DNA of 5,602 bases from Candidatus Njordarchaeota archaeon (GTDB taxonomy: Archaea; Asgardarchaeota; Njordarchaeia; Njordarchaeales; JAHKLH01). Positions 1-5,018 of the stretch are shown piece after piece. A program made the translations under genes and the position numbers. The stretch is from the NCBI GenBank assembly GCA_029856635.1, contig JAHKLH010000109.1, forward strand, positions 1 through 5,602, in the 5' to 3' direction. A model generated the notes under the pieces. It did not search any database, was not told the DNA's origin, and was given only the letters and a program-made list of their open reading frames with translations. Numbering within the stretch: position 1 is the stretch's first letter; every line of letters begins with the position of its first letter.

Positions 1-753
1 AGAATACCTTTTGGAAAATTTCTTATTGTTAGATGTGATGGCCGAAATTTTTCTTCCCTAACTAAAGACCTAGGTTTAAAGAAGCTTGATGAGCGGTTCC
101 ATAAAATCATGATTGAGACGGCTATTGAAACGATAACTAAAAGTGGCTTTGATATTCGTGTTGCTTATGTTATGAGTGATGAGATGAGTTTCTTCTTTAA
201 GGAAATTCCTTTTTCAGCACGTGTAGAGAAAATCGATTCAGTCATAGCTTCTTTTGTTTCATCAGCATTTACAATTAGATTACGCGAGAACTTTGATTTT
301 AGACAACCTATTGCTTTTGATGCTCGTGTGATTGTTCTTGATTCATTAAATGACATCGTTTACTATTTTATCTGGAGGCAAAAGGAGGCATGGAGGAATT
401 TCTTAAATGCAATGGCGCAATGGATTTTACTACAGGAAGGTTATGATCGAGAGGTTATTTATCACAAGCTTTATGGAATGAAATCGCAAGCATTAATAAA
501 GTTTCTTGAGAAGAAGGGAATTAACATTAAGAAAGAGCCTAACTGGAAGAAATTTGGTATTCTCATTTTCAAATTTCCAGTACTTAAAGAAGCCCTGAAT
601 CCTATTACAAAGAAGCAAGTACAAGTCATTAGATTTAAGATAGGAATGATTTCAAAACCATTTAATGCGAATGAATTACATGAACTGATACAAAAGAGTC
701 TATTAAGCAGAATAGAAGCAAGAAAATTGCTCAAAAAGGTAGGAGATTGTTGA
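1..753 (+). CDS. tRNA(His) guanylyltransferase / Thg1-like 3'-5' polymerase, 5'-partial
   Basis: Thg1-family enzymes add nucleotides in the 3'-5' direction to tRNA 5' ends, either G-1 on tRNA(His) or template-dependent 5'-end repair. The reading frame is open from base 1 and ends at TGA 751-753, giving 250 residues. Family lengths suggest only about 10-20 N-terminal residues are missing. Fragment residues 11-17 (RCDGRNF) and 57-61 (VMSDE) match the two family metal-binding motifs, with D13, D60 and E61 as likely carboxylate ligands. The KKLDERF segment (27-33) and the later WRQ...RN region and SQALIKFL...N segment also follow the family pattern. An internal ATG at 109 would remove the first metal-binding motif and is not the real start. 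I cannot separate true G-1 addition from the repair-type archaeal Thg1-like proteins. It converges on the ASCH gene across a 63-bp spacer. Confidence 0.9.
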   Translation, partial: RIPFGKFLIVRCDGRNFSSLTKDLGLKKLDERFHKIMIETAIETITKSGFDIRVAYVMSDEMSFFFKEIPFSARVEKIDSVIASFVSSAFTIRLRENFDFRQPIAFDARVIVLDSLNDIVYYFIWRQKEAWRNFLNAMAQWILLQEGYDREVIYHKLYGMKSQALIKFLEKKGINIKKEPNWKKFGILIFKFPVLKEALNPITKKQVQVIRFKIGMISKPFNANELHELIQKSLLSRIEARKLLKKVGDC

Positions 754-816
754 GTATCATTAGAGAAGACAAGTAGATTAATTTCAATAAACTAAGCACT
801 TTATTCTTGTTAACGG

Positions 817-1206
817 TTATTTTGCACGTCTAAGCTCTTTCATAACGAAATCGAAATCAACATGTTTAGGAGCCTTTAGCCAAAAAAGTACGGCTGGTTT
901 TAACGGGAGTTTTGGAAATAATTTCCTAAGTTCCTTTAATGCTTCCCCTAAGCTCTTGGCATTTATTCCTAAAACTTTCCATTTTCCTCCGGCAAGGGCG
1001 TGTTTTGCATGCTCATAAACCTCTATTCGATCTATTTCTCGTACTACATAGAGACCCCCGCATCGAAAGATTGCGACTGGTCGTAATTCGCCACGTAAAA
1101 TTTTCTCAGCGATTTTTTTCCACATATTTCCAACGCGAAGTTCTGCTTTCTTTTTACCTGAAATAAGAGCGTTGAAAAATTCACGCTTGACGAGGAATAT
1201 AACCAT
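817..1206 (-). CDS. ASCH-domain (PUA-like fold) protein
   Basis: This 129-residue protein looks like a single ASCH domain. Residues 7-26 carry the typical start of the fold: a strand, a helix (REFFNALISG), then the G-K-K-K-A-E-L-R motif at 17-24, matching the ASCH pattern GxKxxExR. Residues 40-60 (GELRPVAIFRCGG...VREIDRI) fit the following beta-barrel strands. ASCH domains resemble PUA domains and are thought to bind RNA or modified nucleotides; some family members are nucleases or amidohydrolases. No function can be assigned here. The ATG at 1206 lies 2 nt after the GINS stop. Its ribosome binding site GGAGGAG is formed by the last Glu-Glu codons and adjoining bases of GINS, so translation is probably coupled. 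There is no signal peptide or membrane segment. Domain call is fairly firm; function is unknown. Confidence 0.8.
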   Translation of the reverse strand: MVIFLVKREFFNALISGKKKAELRVGNMWKKIAEKILRGELRPVAIFRCGGLYVVREIDRIEVYEHAKHALAGGKWKVLGINAKSLGEALKELRKLFPKLPLKPAVLFWLKAPKHVDFDFVMKELRRAK

Positions 1207-1208
1207 CT

Positions 1209-1790
1209 TTACTCCTCCAGGAGAATCTCCTTAAGTAATTCCTCAAAACTTATTTCTTTAAGAGCGTCTAACCAATTTTCTATGAGTTGTCTTGCGAAAT
1301 TGTAAAAAACGTCTTCGATAAGAGGTAATTCTTGGTGTTTCAGTACAGCCGTAGAAGCAGCACCAAATAATTTCATTGCGCGAATTCTAAGTAACTCCGT
1401 CAAGCGGTCAAGAATTTTGTTTCTTAATGTTGGATCTGTTTCCTTTTCAGAGAGTCTTTTGAGTTCTATTATAAAGTCCCGAGGAATACTAACTAGACTT
1501 GCACGCGATCGCTGCTTTAACTCGAAAGATTTCAACTTGCCAAGTAATTCATCAGGGTTTTTCTCAGTTAAAATCTTTGCATAACCTTTTCTAGCAAGCC
1601 ATATTGCAAGCCATCTTGGAAGTTTTCTCTCTTCATTCGCAAACAATCGGAGAGTTTCCCCATCAAGGGGAATTTCCAAATTCTCGGTAATAATTACATC
1701 TGTTTCCTCAAAGAGGTAATCTATGAAACAACGAATTAATTCATCCTTAGCGCTCCAAACAAATGACATAATTTTTCTTTTCTCACTCAT
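1209..1790 (-). CDS. Archaeal GINS complex subunit, Gins23-like domain order
   Basis: GINS joins MCM and the Cdc45/RecJ-like factor in the archaeal replicative helicase. The protein has 193 residues, the usual size. Residues 30-73 resemble the small beta-rich B domain: a strand (DVIITENLEIPL), then LPRWLAIWLARKGYAKI at 57-73, close to the PSF2/Gins23 signature that ends in a Trp-Leu-Ala stretch. Residues 75-190 are predicted mostly helical, with a basic Leu-rich helix ILDRLTELLRIRAMKL and an acidic C-terminus, fitting the A domain. B before A is the Gins23 order; Gins51 has the reverse. Identification as GINS is good, the subtype is inference. The ATG at 1790 is preceded on the minus strand by AAGGAG with a 10-nt spacer, favouring it over the internal Met at residue 8. 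It forms a two-gene unit with the ASCH gene downstream. Confidence 0.82.
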   Translation of the reverse strand: MSEKRKIMSFVWSAKDELIRCFIDYLFEETDVIITENLEIPLDGETLRLFANEERKLPRWLAIWLARKGYAKILTEKNPDELLGKLKSFELKQRSRASLVSIPRDFIIELKRLSEKETDPTLRNKILDRLTELLRIRAMKLFGAASTAVLKHQELPLIEDVFYNFARQLIENWLDALKEISFEELLKEILLEE

Positions 1791-1823
1791 TTCTTATTCA
1801 CTCCTTTTAAAAGAATTCACTTT

Positions 1824-1837
1824 TCAATTAAAATTGC
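1824..1837. promoter_or_regulatory. Shared AT-rich promoter element between divergent genes
   Basis: The 66 bp between the GINS start (1790, minus) and the small membrane protein start (1857, plus) contain the near-palindrome CAATTAAAATTG at 1825-1836. Read either way it resembles an archaeal TATA box. On the minus strand it would put transcription start near 1806-1810, leaving a short leader that contains AAGGAG. On the plus strand the start would fall at about 1853-1858, giving a leaderless or nearly leaderless message. This is inference from spacing only. Confidence 0.35.
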
Positions 1838-1856
1838 TTGCAAAGGGAATCATCCA

Positions 1857-2108
1857 ATGTTTGAGCCAATAGGACTTCTTGGACTGATTTTCCTATTAAT
1901 TGCGTGGATTCCAGAAACAGTTAGAAATCTAAGAGAAAGAAGAGTAAAAACAAGGATAGAATTTCTTATTTTGTACATGCTTGGAAGCCTATTGCTTACA
2001 ATTCATGCAATCATCCTCTTTGATATTGTATTCATAATTCTTAATTTACTTGCAACGTTTCTATCGGGACTTAATTTGATTTTCAAAATAGCGATGAGAC
2101 TTAAATAA
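1857..2108 (+). CDS. Small three-helix membrane protein, SemiSWEET/PQ-loop-like
   Basis: The 83-residue product is almost entirely hydrophobic, with three predicted membrane helices at about residues 5-22, 36-54 and 57-77. This is the size and layout of bacterial SemiSWEET sugar half-transporters and other single-triple-helix-bundle PQ-loop proteins, which work as dimers. Helix 1 ends in AWIPETVRNL, where the family has a Pro-Gln pair; here it is Pro19-Glu20. Asn63 in helix 3 sits where SemiSWEETs have a conserved substrate-site Asn. The third helix region also resembles the small LAB_N membrane domain family, so the assignment is tentative and the substrate is unknown. The only nearby ribosome-binding-like bases are AAAGGGA at about 1841-1847, 8-9 nt before ATG. 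The stop codon overlaps a TATA-like sequence probably serving the downstream sRNA. Confidence 0.6.
   Translation: MFEPIGLLGLIFLLIAWIPETVRNLRERRVKTRIEFLILYMLGSLLLTIHAIILFDIVFIILNLLATFLSGLNLIFKIAMRLK
2099..2107 (+). promoter_or_regulatory. Candidate TATA box of the C/D box sRNA
   Basis: ACTTAAATA spans the last two codons and stop of the membrane protein gene. A start about 26 nt from its centre would fall near 2130, a few bases before the C box of the sRNA, as expected for an independently transcribed guide RNA. The identical 9-mer lies upstream of the toxin-antitoxin operon at 4271-4279. Confidence 0.5.
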
Positions 2109-2129
2109 AAAATGGAAATTCTGGTTTTT

Positions 2130-2190
2130 CTTTCTGGATGATGACGGCCGTTCCGACTGACAAATGATGAGTCGGCTATACTCTGATTTA
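2130..2190 (+). ncRNA. Archaeal C/D box sRNA (2'-O-methylation guide), double guide
   Basis: All four boxes match consensus in the correct order: C box ATGATGA at 2138-2144, D' box CTGA at 2157-2160, C' box ATGATGA at 2164-2170 and D box CTGA at 2183-2186. Each guide is exactly 12 nt (2145-2156 and 2171-2182) and the D'-C' spacer is 3 nt, the compact symmetrical geometry of archaeal sRNAs bound by L7Ae, Nop5 and fibrillarin. By the D+5 rule, the D' guide predicts methylation of the fifth base (A) of target TCGGAACGGCCG. The D guide predicts methylation of the U at the fifth base of target AGTATAGCCGAC. I could not assign these to a known rRNA or tRNA site from memory. The ends are estimated: a few bases outside the C and D boxes. 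It lies in the 113-bp gap between two plus-strand genes, 36 nt before the kinase start codon. Confidence 0.9.
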
Positions 2191-2211
2191 TCGTTTATTT
2201 AATTAAAATTT

Positions 2212-2221
2212 AGGAGGAGCA
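2212..2221 (+). promoter_or_regulatory. Strong ribosome binding site of the PfkB-family gene
   Basis: AGGAGGAG at 2212-2219 sits directly before ATG 2222 (about 4 nt from the AGGAGG core), fixing the start. The TATA-like TTATTTAA at 2195-2202 would start transcription at about the ATG and lose this site. The message therefore more likely begins upstream, possibly at the sRNA promoter. Confidence 0.7.
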
Positions 2222-3145
2222 ATGAAAGATATTTTTGTTCTTGCTAGTTTTACAATTGATAAGATAATCATTAAAGGCCGAAAGTATACACAGTGGGGCG
2301 GACCCGCATTTTATGCTGTACTTCCACCAGTAGTTCTCAATTTGCCAGTTTACCTTTTTGGAAGTTATGGAAAAGATTTTCCATGGAAAATTCCAAAATT
2401 TCCGGGTAGATTAATCCAGACAGATGTTTCCATAGTCTTTGAACATACTTATGAAAATAGCACAAGGAAGTCAAGAATCATATCATATCCAAAACCAGTT
2501 AATATAGAAATTCCTCGAATTTTTTCTGTGGGATTCATAAATCCTGTATTTAATGAATTCACACTCAATACCATAAGAAAAGCAATGAAAAGAGCACGGA
2601 TAGTTGGAATTGATATACAAGGTTTTATTCGTAAAGTGAAAAATGGCAATGTTGTATTAGAGAAAGATGAACGAGTTTTAGAAATATTGCAAAATGCAGA
2701 TATTGTAAAAATGGATCTAACAGAATTTAATGTAGTCGAAAAGTTTCTAGGAAAAGTATGTTTAATTACTTTAGCTGAAAAAGGTGCTATAGCTAAAAAA
2801 GACCAGGAATTCCTATATATACCAACTTATTACGTTGAAGGAGATCCAACTGGAACTGGAGATGTTTTTCTCTCAGCATTTCTAATAAAATTCTCAGAAA
2901 CACGTGATATCGCTAAAGCCTTAGCATTTGCAAACGCTTTTGCGTCTATTCTAGTCGAAGGGAAAATTTTCACACGCAAAGAAAAAGACATAAGTGAGGT
3001 TTTCAAGAAGTTAAAAAAAGATACAGCACACATCATTAAACTGGTTAATGAACGCACAGAATTGCTTCTGGGAAAGAAGAAAAGATTTACTTCAATTAAA
3101 GATGCAATAAGGTATGCATATGTATTCCAAAGCAACACTCAATGA
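2222..3145 (+). CDS. PfkB/ribokinase-family carbohydrate (or nucleoside) kinase
   Basis: Members transfer phosphate from ATP to a sugar, inositol or nucleoside hydroxyl in the cytoplasm. The 307-residue length is normal. Residues 24-32 (QWGGPAFYA) hold the Gly-Gly substrate-side motif. DPTGTGDVF at 208-216 is the C-terminal PfkB signature, with D214 as likely catalytic base. The anion-hole stretch reads Gly-Thr-Gly-Asp instead of the common Gly-Ala-Gly-Asp. Residues 160-185 (DIVKMDLTEF...CLITLAEKGA) match the usual pre-signature region, where the ATP lobe begins. The lid region is short and the substrate cannot be read from the sequence. About 25 residues at the C-terminus (GKKKRFTSIKDAIRYAY) extend beyond the usual end. 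Its 3' end overlaps the DUF123 gene, so the two are probably translated together. The C/D box sRNA lies just upstream in the likely leader. Confidence 0.88.
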   Translation: MKDIFVLASFTIDKIIIKGRKYTQWGGPAFYAVLPPVVLNLPVYLFGSYGKDFPWKIPKFPGRLIQTDVSIVFEHTYENSTRKSRIISYPKPVNIEIPRIFSVGFINPVFNEFTLNTIRKAMKRARIVGIDIQGFIRKVKNGNVVLEKDERVLEILQNADIVKMDLTEFNVVEKFLGKVCLITLAEKGAIAKKDQEFLYIPTYYVEGDPTGTGDVFLSAFLIKFSETRDIAKALAFANAFASILVEGKIFTRKEKDISEVFKKLKKDTAHIIKLVNERTELLLGKKKRFTSIKDAIRYAYVFQSNTQ

Positions 3146-3560
3146 ATTAATAGAAATACTTACGAGGCTTGGCTTTAAAGAAATCACAAATTTATCTGAA
3201 CTCCAAGAACGTAAAGGGACATATGTTCTTATAATTTATTTAGAGAAAGATACGAAAATTCGTGTAGGAGCACTGGGTGAAATCTACTTCAAATCTGGCT
3301 ACTATGCTTACGTGGGATCAGCATTTAGAAGAGGACTCTTATACCGGAGAATATTACGACATATTTCTCGTGAAAAGAAGATTAGATGGCACATAGATTA
3401 CTTCCTTCAACATGCTTGCATAAAGAAAATTTTTGTTGTGTTTGATAAGAAATGTGAATGTCACGTAGCAATGTCTTTAATCAAACACGGATTTAAATAC
3501 ATTCCTAATTTTGGCTCATCGGATTGTAAATGTCCGAGTCATTTATTTCATTGCAATTAA
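3120..3560 (+). CDS. DUF123 GIY-YIG nuclease-superfamily protein
   Basis: Residues 33-143 match the archaeal/bacterial DUF123 branch of the GIY-YIG fold: G33-T-Y35 as the GIY counterpart, YAYVGSA at 62-68 as the YIG counterpart, RILRHI at 77-82, WHIDYF at 90-95 and the conserved ending FGSSDCKCPSHLFH at 131-144. Cysteines 112, 114, 136 and 138 are the family's typical pairs and may help hold a metal or the fold. In some archaea this domain is fused to endonuclease III, pointing to DNA repair, but its activity is not established. Residues 1-30 form a helical extension before the domain. I chose ATG 3120 (146 residues) over ATG 3114 because AAGG at 3109-3112 is 7 nt from the former and only 1 nt from the latter. 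It overlaps the kinase gene by 26 nt in another frame. Confidence 0.87.
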   Translation: MYSKATLNELIEILTRLGFKEITNLSELQERKGTYVLIIYLEKDTKIRVGALGEIYFKSGYYAYVGSAFRRGLLYRRILRHISREKKIRWHIDYFLQHACIKKIFVVFDKKCECHVAMSLIKHGFKYIPNFGSSDCKCPSHLFHCN

Positions 3561-3661
3561 AATGAAATCTTGACATTTAGCATCATTTTAGAAACTTCGT
3601 AGAGTGTAAAAATAAACACGGGAAATGATTTACATAAGTTCAAAATTAATCTAATGAGATA

Positions 3662-3681
3662 GGTTAAACCGTTTTTTATTT
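3662..3681 (+). terminator. Candidate T-run terminator of the kinase-DUF123 operon
   Basis: A short palindrome GGTTAAACC (3662-3670) is followed by GTTTTTTATTT. The stem is too short to form a good hairpin, but T-runs alone can terminate archaeal transcription. It is about 110 nt past the DUF123 stop. Confidence 0.4.
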
Positions 3682-3689
3682 GACATCAT

Positions 3690-3724
3690 TACATTGTAAA
3701 ATTAATAAGAGAGGAGACAATGTA
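3690..3724. repeat. 8-bp inverted repeat competing with the next hairpin
   Basis: TACATTGT (3690-3697) is perfectly complementary to ACAATGTA (3717-3724), with 19 nt between. The loop contains GAGGAG. Its right arm overlaps the left arm of the 14-bp repeat at 3719-3766 by 6 nt, so in RNA the two pairings would exclude each other. Confidence 0.5.
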
Positions 3725-3766
3725 TTTCATTCCAAATATGTGACGAAAATCAGAATGGAATACATT
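3719..3766. repeat. 14-bp inverted repeat upstream of the winged-helix gene
   Basis: Bases 3719-3732 (AATGTATTTCATTC) pair with 3753-3766 (GAATGGAATACATT) over 14 positions, 13 Watson-Crick and one G-U, around a 20-nt loop. It lies 64 nt before the winged-helix start codon and upstream of that gene's likely TATA box. As DNA it could be an operator; as RNA, a stable hairpin. Confidence 0.6.
3720..3743 (+). other. Seven-codon open frame with ribosome binding site (possible leader peptide)
   Basis: GAGGAG at 3711-3716 precedes ATG 3720, which opens the frame MYFIPNM and a TGA stop at 3741-3743. The frame begins inside the left arm of the 14-bp inverted repeat. It may be a leader peptide or chance; nothing in the sequence proves translation. 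Confidence 0.2.
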
Positions 3767-3795
3767 ATCAAAATTGTCCAAAAAAGATGAAAAAC

Positions 3796-3824
3796 CTAAA
3801 TAACCTTCTCTCATTTAGAGGTGA
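3796..3824 (+). promoter_or_regulatory. Promoter and ribosome binding site of the winged-helix gene
   Basis: CTAAATAA at 3796-3803 resembles an archaeal TATA box, preceded by an A-rich stretch. AGAGGTGA at 3817-3824 is a good ribosome binding site, 6 nt before ATG 3831. With the usual 25-27 nt spacing, the transcript would start at about 3822-3827 and keep little of that site, so either the start lies further up or both modes are used. Confidence 0.45.
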
Positions 3825-3830
3825 AAATTT

Positions 3831-4016
3831 ATGGCCAAAGTAAAACCGGTTATTATTGAAGCTTTAAGAGAAGGTCGCAAGACACTCGATGAAATTATCA
3901 GCTATGTGACTGAGAAGACTGGAGTTCAGGCAAGGATCGTCAAGGGAATCATCACCAAGATGGTCAAGAGAGGCGAGCTAAGAAAGGTCAACAACGAATA
4001 CGAGCTCGTAGAATAG
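3831..4016 (+). CDS. Small basic winged-helix DNA-binding protein, likely abundant
   Basis: This 61-residue protein has the pattern of one winged helix-turn-helix: helix 1 about residues 3-14, helix 2 about 18-28 (TLDEIISYVTE), a recognition helix about 32-47 (VQARIVKGIITKMVKR) and a two-strand wing 48-59 ending NNEYELV. It is rich in Lys and Arg and has no ligand domain. From about codon 30 onward nearly every codon ends in G or C (ATC, GTC, ACC, AAC, AAG, GAG, CTC), whereas neighbouring genes mostly use A or T. That bias, a good ribosome binding site and a long T-tract after the stop suggest strong expression, as for a chromatin or nucleoid protein. A small transcription factor is the alternative. 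I do not recognise a named family. It is probably monocistronic. Confidence 0.75.
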   Translation: MAKVKPVIIEALREGRKTLDEIISYVTEKTGVQARIVKGIITKMVKRGELRKVNNEYELVE

Positions 4017-4044
4017 ACCGATAATACCAAGAGCCAGCATTATT

Positions 4045-4070
4045 GAATTTTTTTATTTTTATTTTTTTCT
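4045..4070 (+). terminator. Strong T-tract terminator of the winged-helix gene
   Basis: From 4048 to 4070 the plus strand is almost pure T, broken only by A at 4055 and 4061 and C at 4069. It begins about 30 nt after the stop codon. Long T-tracts without a hairpin are the standard archaeal terminator. Confidence 0.75.
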
Positions 4071-4179
4071 CAACTCCTAAAATCCCCTGGAATTCTGTCG
4101 CTGATATTCTAATTTAGTTCACTTTGGCATGCTAATTTCGATGAATATACAATTTGATTTTATGAATTTTATTACCTTA

Positions 4180-4233
4180 CGATGAAAGTATCAACGAAAA
4201 TGCTAAATTACTCATAGTGTGTACCTTTCATCG
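4180..4233. repeat. 9-bp perfect inverted repeat in the spacer before the toxin-antitoxin operon
   Basis: CGATGAAAG (4180-4188) is the exact reverse complement of CTTTCATCG (4225-4233), separated by 36 nt; a bulged C at 4224 would add 2-3 more pairs inside. No gene is visible between 4017 and 4300. It may be a binding site, a small structured RNA or chance. Confidence 0.45.
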
Positions 4234-4265
4234 GTTATTTATATGCATGGAATTGTTGTAGAAAT

Positions 4266-4287
4266 GTAATACTTAAATAGGTATTAC
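4266..4287 (+). promoter_or_regulatory. Toxin-antitoxin promoter with overlapping operator-like inverted repeat
   Basis: GTAATAC (4266-4272) and GTATTAC (4281-4287) form a perfect 7-bp inverted repeat that brackets TTAAATAG, the likely TATA core of ACTTAAATA (4271-4279). Transcription would start near 4302, just before GGTGA at 4303-4307. Ribbon-helix-helix antitoxins usually repress their own operon by binding such repeats over the promoter, so this is the likely autoregulatory site. Confidence 0.6.
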
Positions 4288-4312
4288 CTAACGTACTTAT
4301 TTGGTGATTTTA

Positions 4313-4543
4313 ATGAGTAAGCTTGTTGTTGTGACTGGTAAGGTTCCTAAGGAGCTAAAGGAAAAAGCAAAAAGACTTGGGATAAACATTAGTAAGGTTA
4401 TAAGAGAGGCCTTAGAGGAAGCTGTTAAAAGGCGGGAAGAAGAATTGTTTATGAAGAGTCTCAATAGGTGCGCTGATATTTTGAGCAAAGTAGATATGAC
4501 TCGGGTTGCTAGGAGTATAAGAGAAGATAGGGAGCGTAAATGA
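4313..4543 (+). CDS. Antitoxin, ribbon-helix-helix (VapB/CcdA-like)
   Basis: The 76-residue product fits a ribbon-helix-helix antitoxin. It starts with the strand KLVVVTGKVP (3-12), followed by helices at about 13-22 (KELKEKAKRL) and 25-42 (NISKVIREALEEAVKRRE), which would dimerise and bind DNA. A charged tail ends SIREDRERK, the part expected to wrap the toxin and block its active site. ATG 4313 is chosen because GGTGA (4303-4307) is 5 nt upstream; TTG 4301 and GTG 4304 would only prepend a few residues and lack a ribosome binding site. It overlaps the toxin gene by 4 nt (ATGA), the usual arrangement, giving co-translation. The likely operator is at 4266-4287. Confidence 0.85.
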   Translation: MSKLVVVTGKVPKELKEKAKRLGINISKVIREALEEAVKRREEELFMKSLNRCADILSKVDMTRVARSIREDRERK

Positions 4544-4932
4544 GTTATCTTTTGGATGCAAATGCATTTCTTGACCTTGTTAAAAGAAGGAAAACTCTGA
4601 TTAAAGGCCAGTACATATTGGATTTAACAATATATGAGATCGGTAATGCGATTTGGAAAGAAACGGTACTTTTTAAGACTCTAACGAAGGATGAAGCTGT
4701 AACGCTTATGGATGAAATTACAAATATTGTGCAAAAATTAAACATCATTCGAATTCAAGATGATCTAGATAAAATCATGGAAATAGCAATCAAAGAACAA
4801 TTAACATTTTATGATGCCGCATATCTTTATTTTGCTAAGAAATATCAATTGATTCTTGTCACGAACGATAAGAAACTATATAATGCGGCTAAGGATAAGA
4901 TAAAAGTCTTGCGTAGTGATGAGATAAACTAA
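4540..4932 (+). CDS. Toxin, PIN-domain ribonuclease (VapC family)
   Basis: PIN-domain VapC toxins are Mg2+-dependent RNases that cut tRNA or rRNA and halt translation unless held by the antitoxin. The 130-residue protein is a single, full-length PIN domain. All acidic positions are present: D6 in YLLDANAF, E33 in LTIYEIGNAIW, D92 in TFYDAAYLYFA and D110 in VTNDKKL, so it should be active. The wording of the E33 and D92 motifs is typical of archaeal VapC proteins. The start ATG overlaps the antitoxin stop, so no separate ribosome binding site is needed. The RNA target cannot be predicted. Confidence 0.92.
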   Translation: MSYLLDANAFLDLVKRRKTLIKGQYILDLTIYEIGNAIWKETVLFKTLTKDEAVTLMDEITNIVQKLNIIRIQDDLDKIMEIAIKEQLTFYDAAYLYFAKKYQLILVTNDKKLYNAAKDKIKVLRSDEIN

Positions 4933-5018
4933 ATATCACTAATTAAAAATCAAGGTGCGCATTTTTCCAAATCTGAGTTGAGTGGATTTTGAGAATCAAG
5001 TTTGGAAACCACTTGTGA

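Noticed and set aside
174..180. GTGATGA inside the Thg1 gene
   Set aside because: It encodes the conserved SDE active-site motif and no matching D box follows.
754..816. Possible terminator or small RNA between the convergent Thg1 and ASCH genes
   Set aside because: No hairpin or T-run of useful strength and no RNA motif is visible on either strand.
939..1166. Plus-strand open frame opposite the ASCH gene
   Set aside because: It is antisense to a well-supported domain protein, lacks a ribosome binding site and shows no family resemblance.
1804..1813. CTTTTAAAAG palindrome as TATA box of GINS
   Set aside because: It is only 14 nt from the start codon and would place transcription start inside the gene; the element at 1825-1836 fits better.
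4915..4976. GTGATGA (C-box-like) at the end of the toxin gene with a CTGA downstream
   Set aside because: The first motif is coding sequence (SDE of the toxin), no D'/C' pair lies between, and the box distance does not give proper guide lengths.
4967..5005. Imperfect inverted repeat CCAAATCTGA / TCAAGTTTGG
   Set aside because: It has an internal mismatch and a wobble in ten positions, with a 19-nt loop; too weak to call beyond a possible aid to the T-run terminator.
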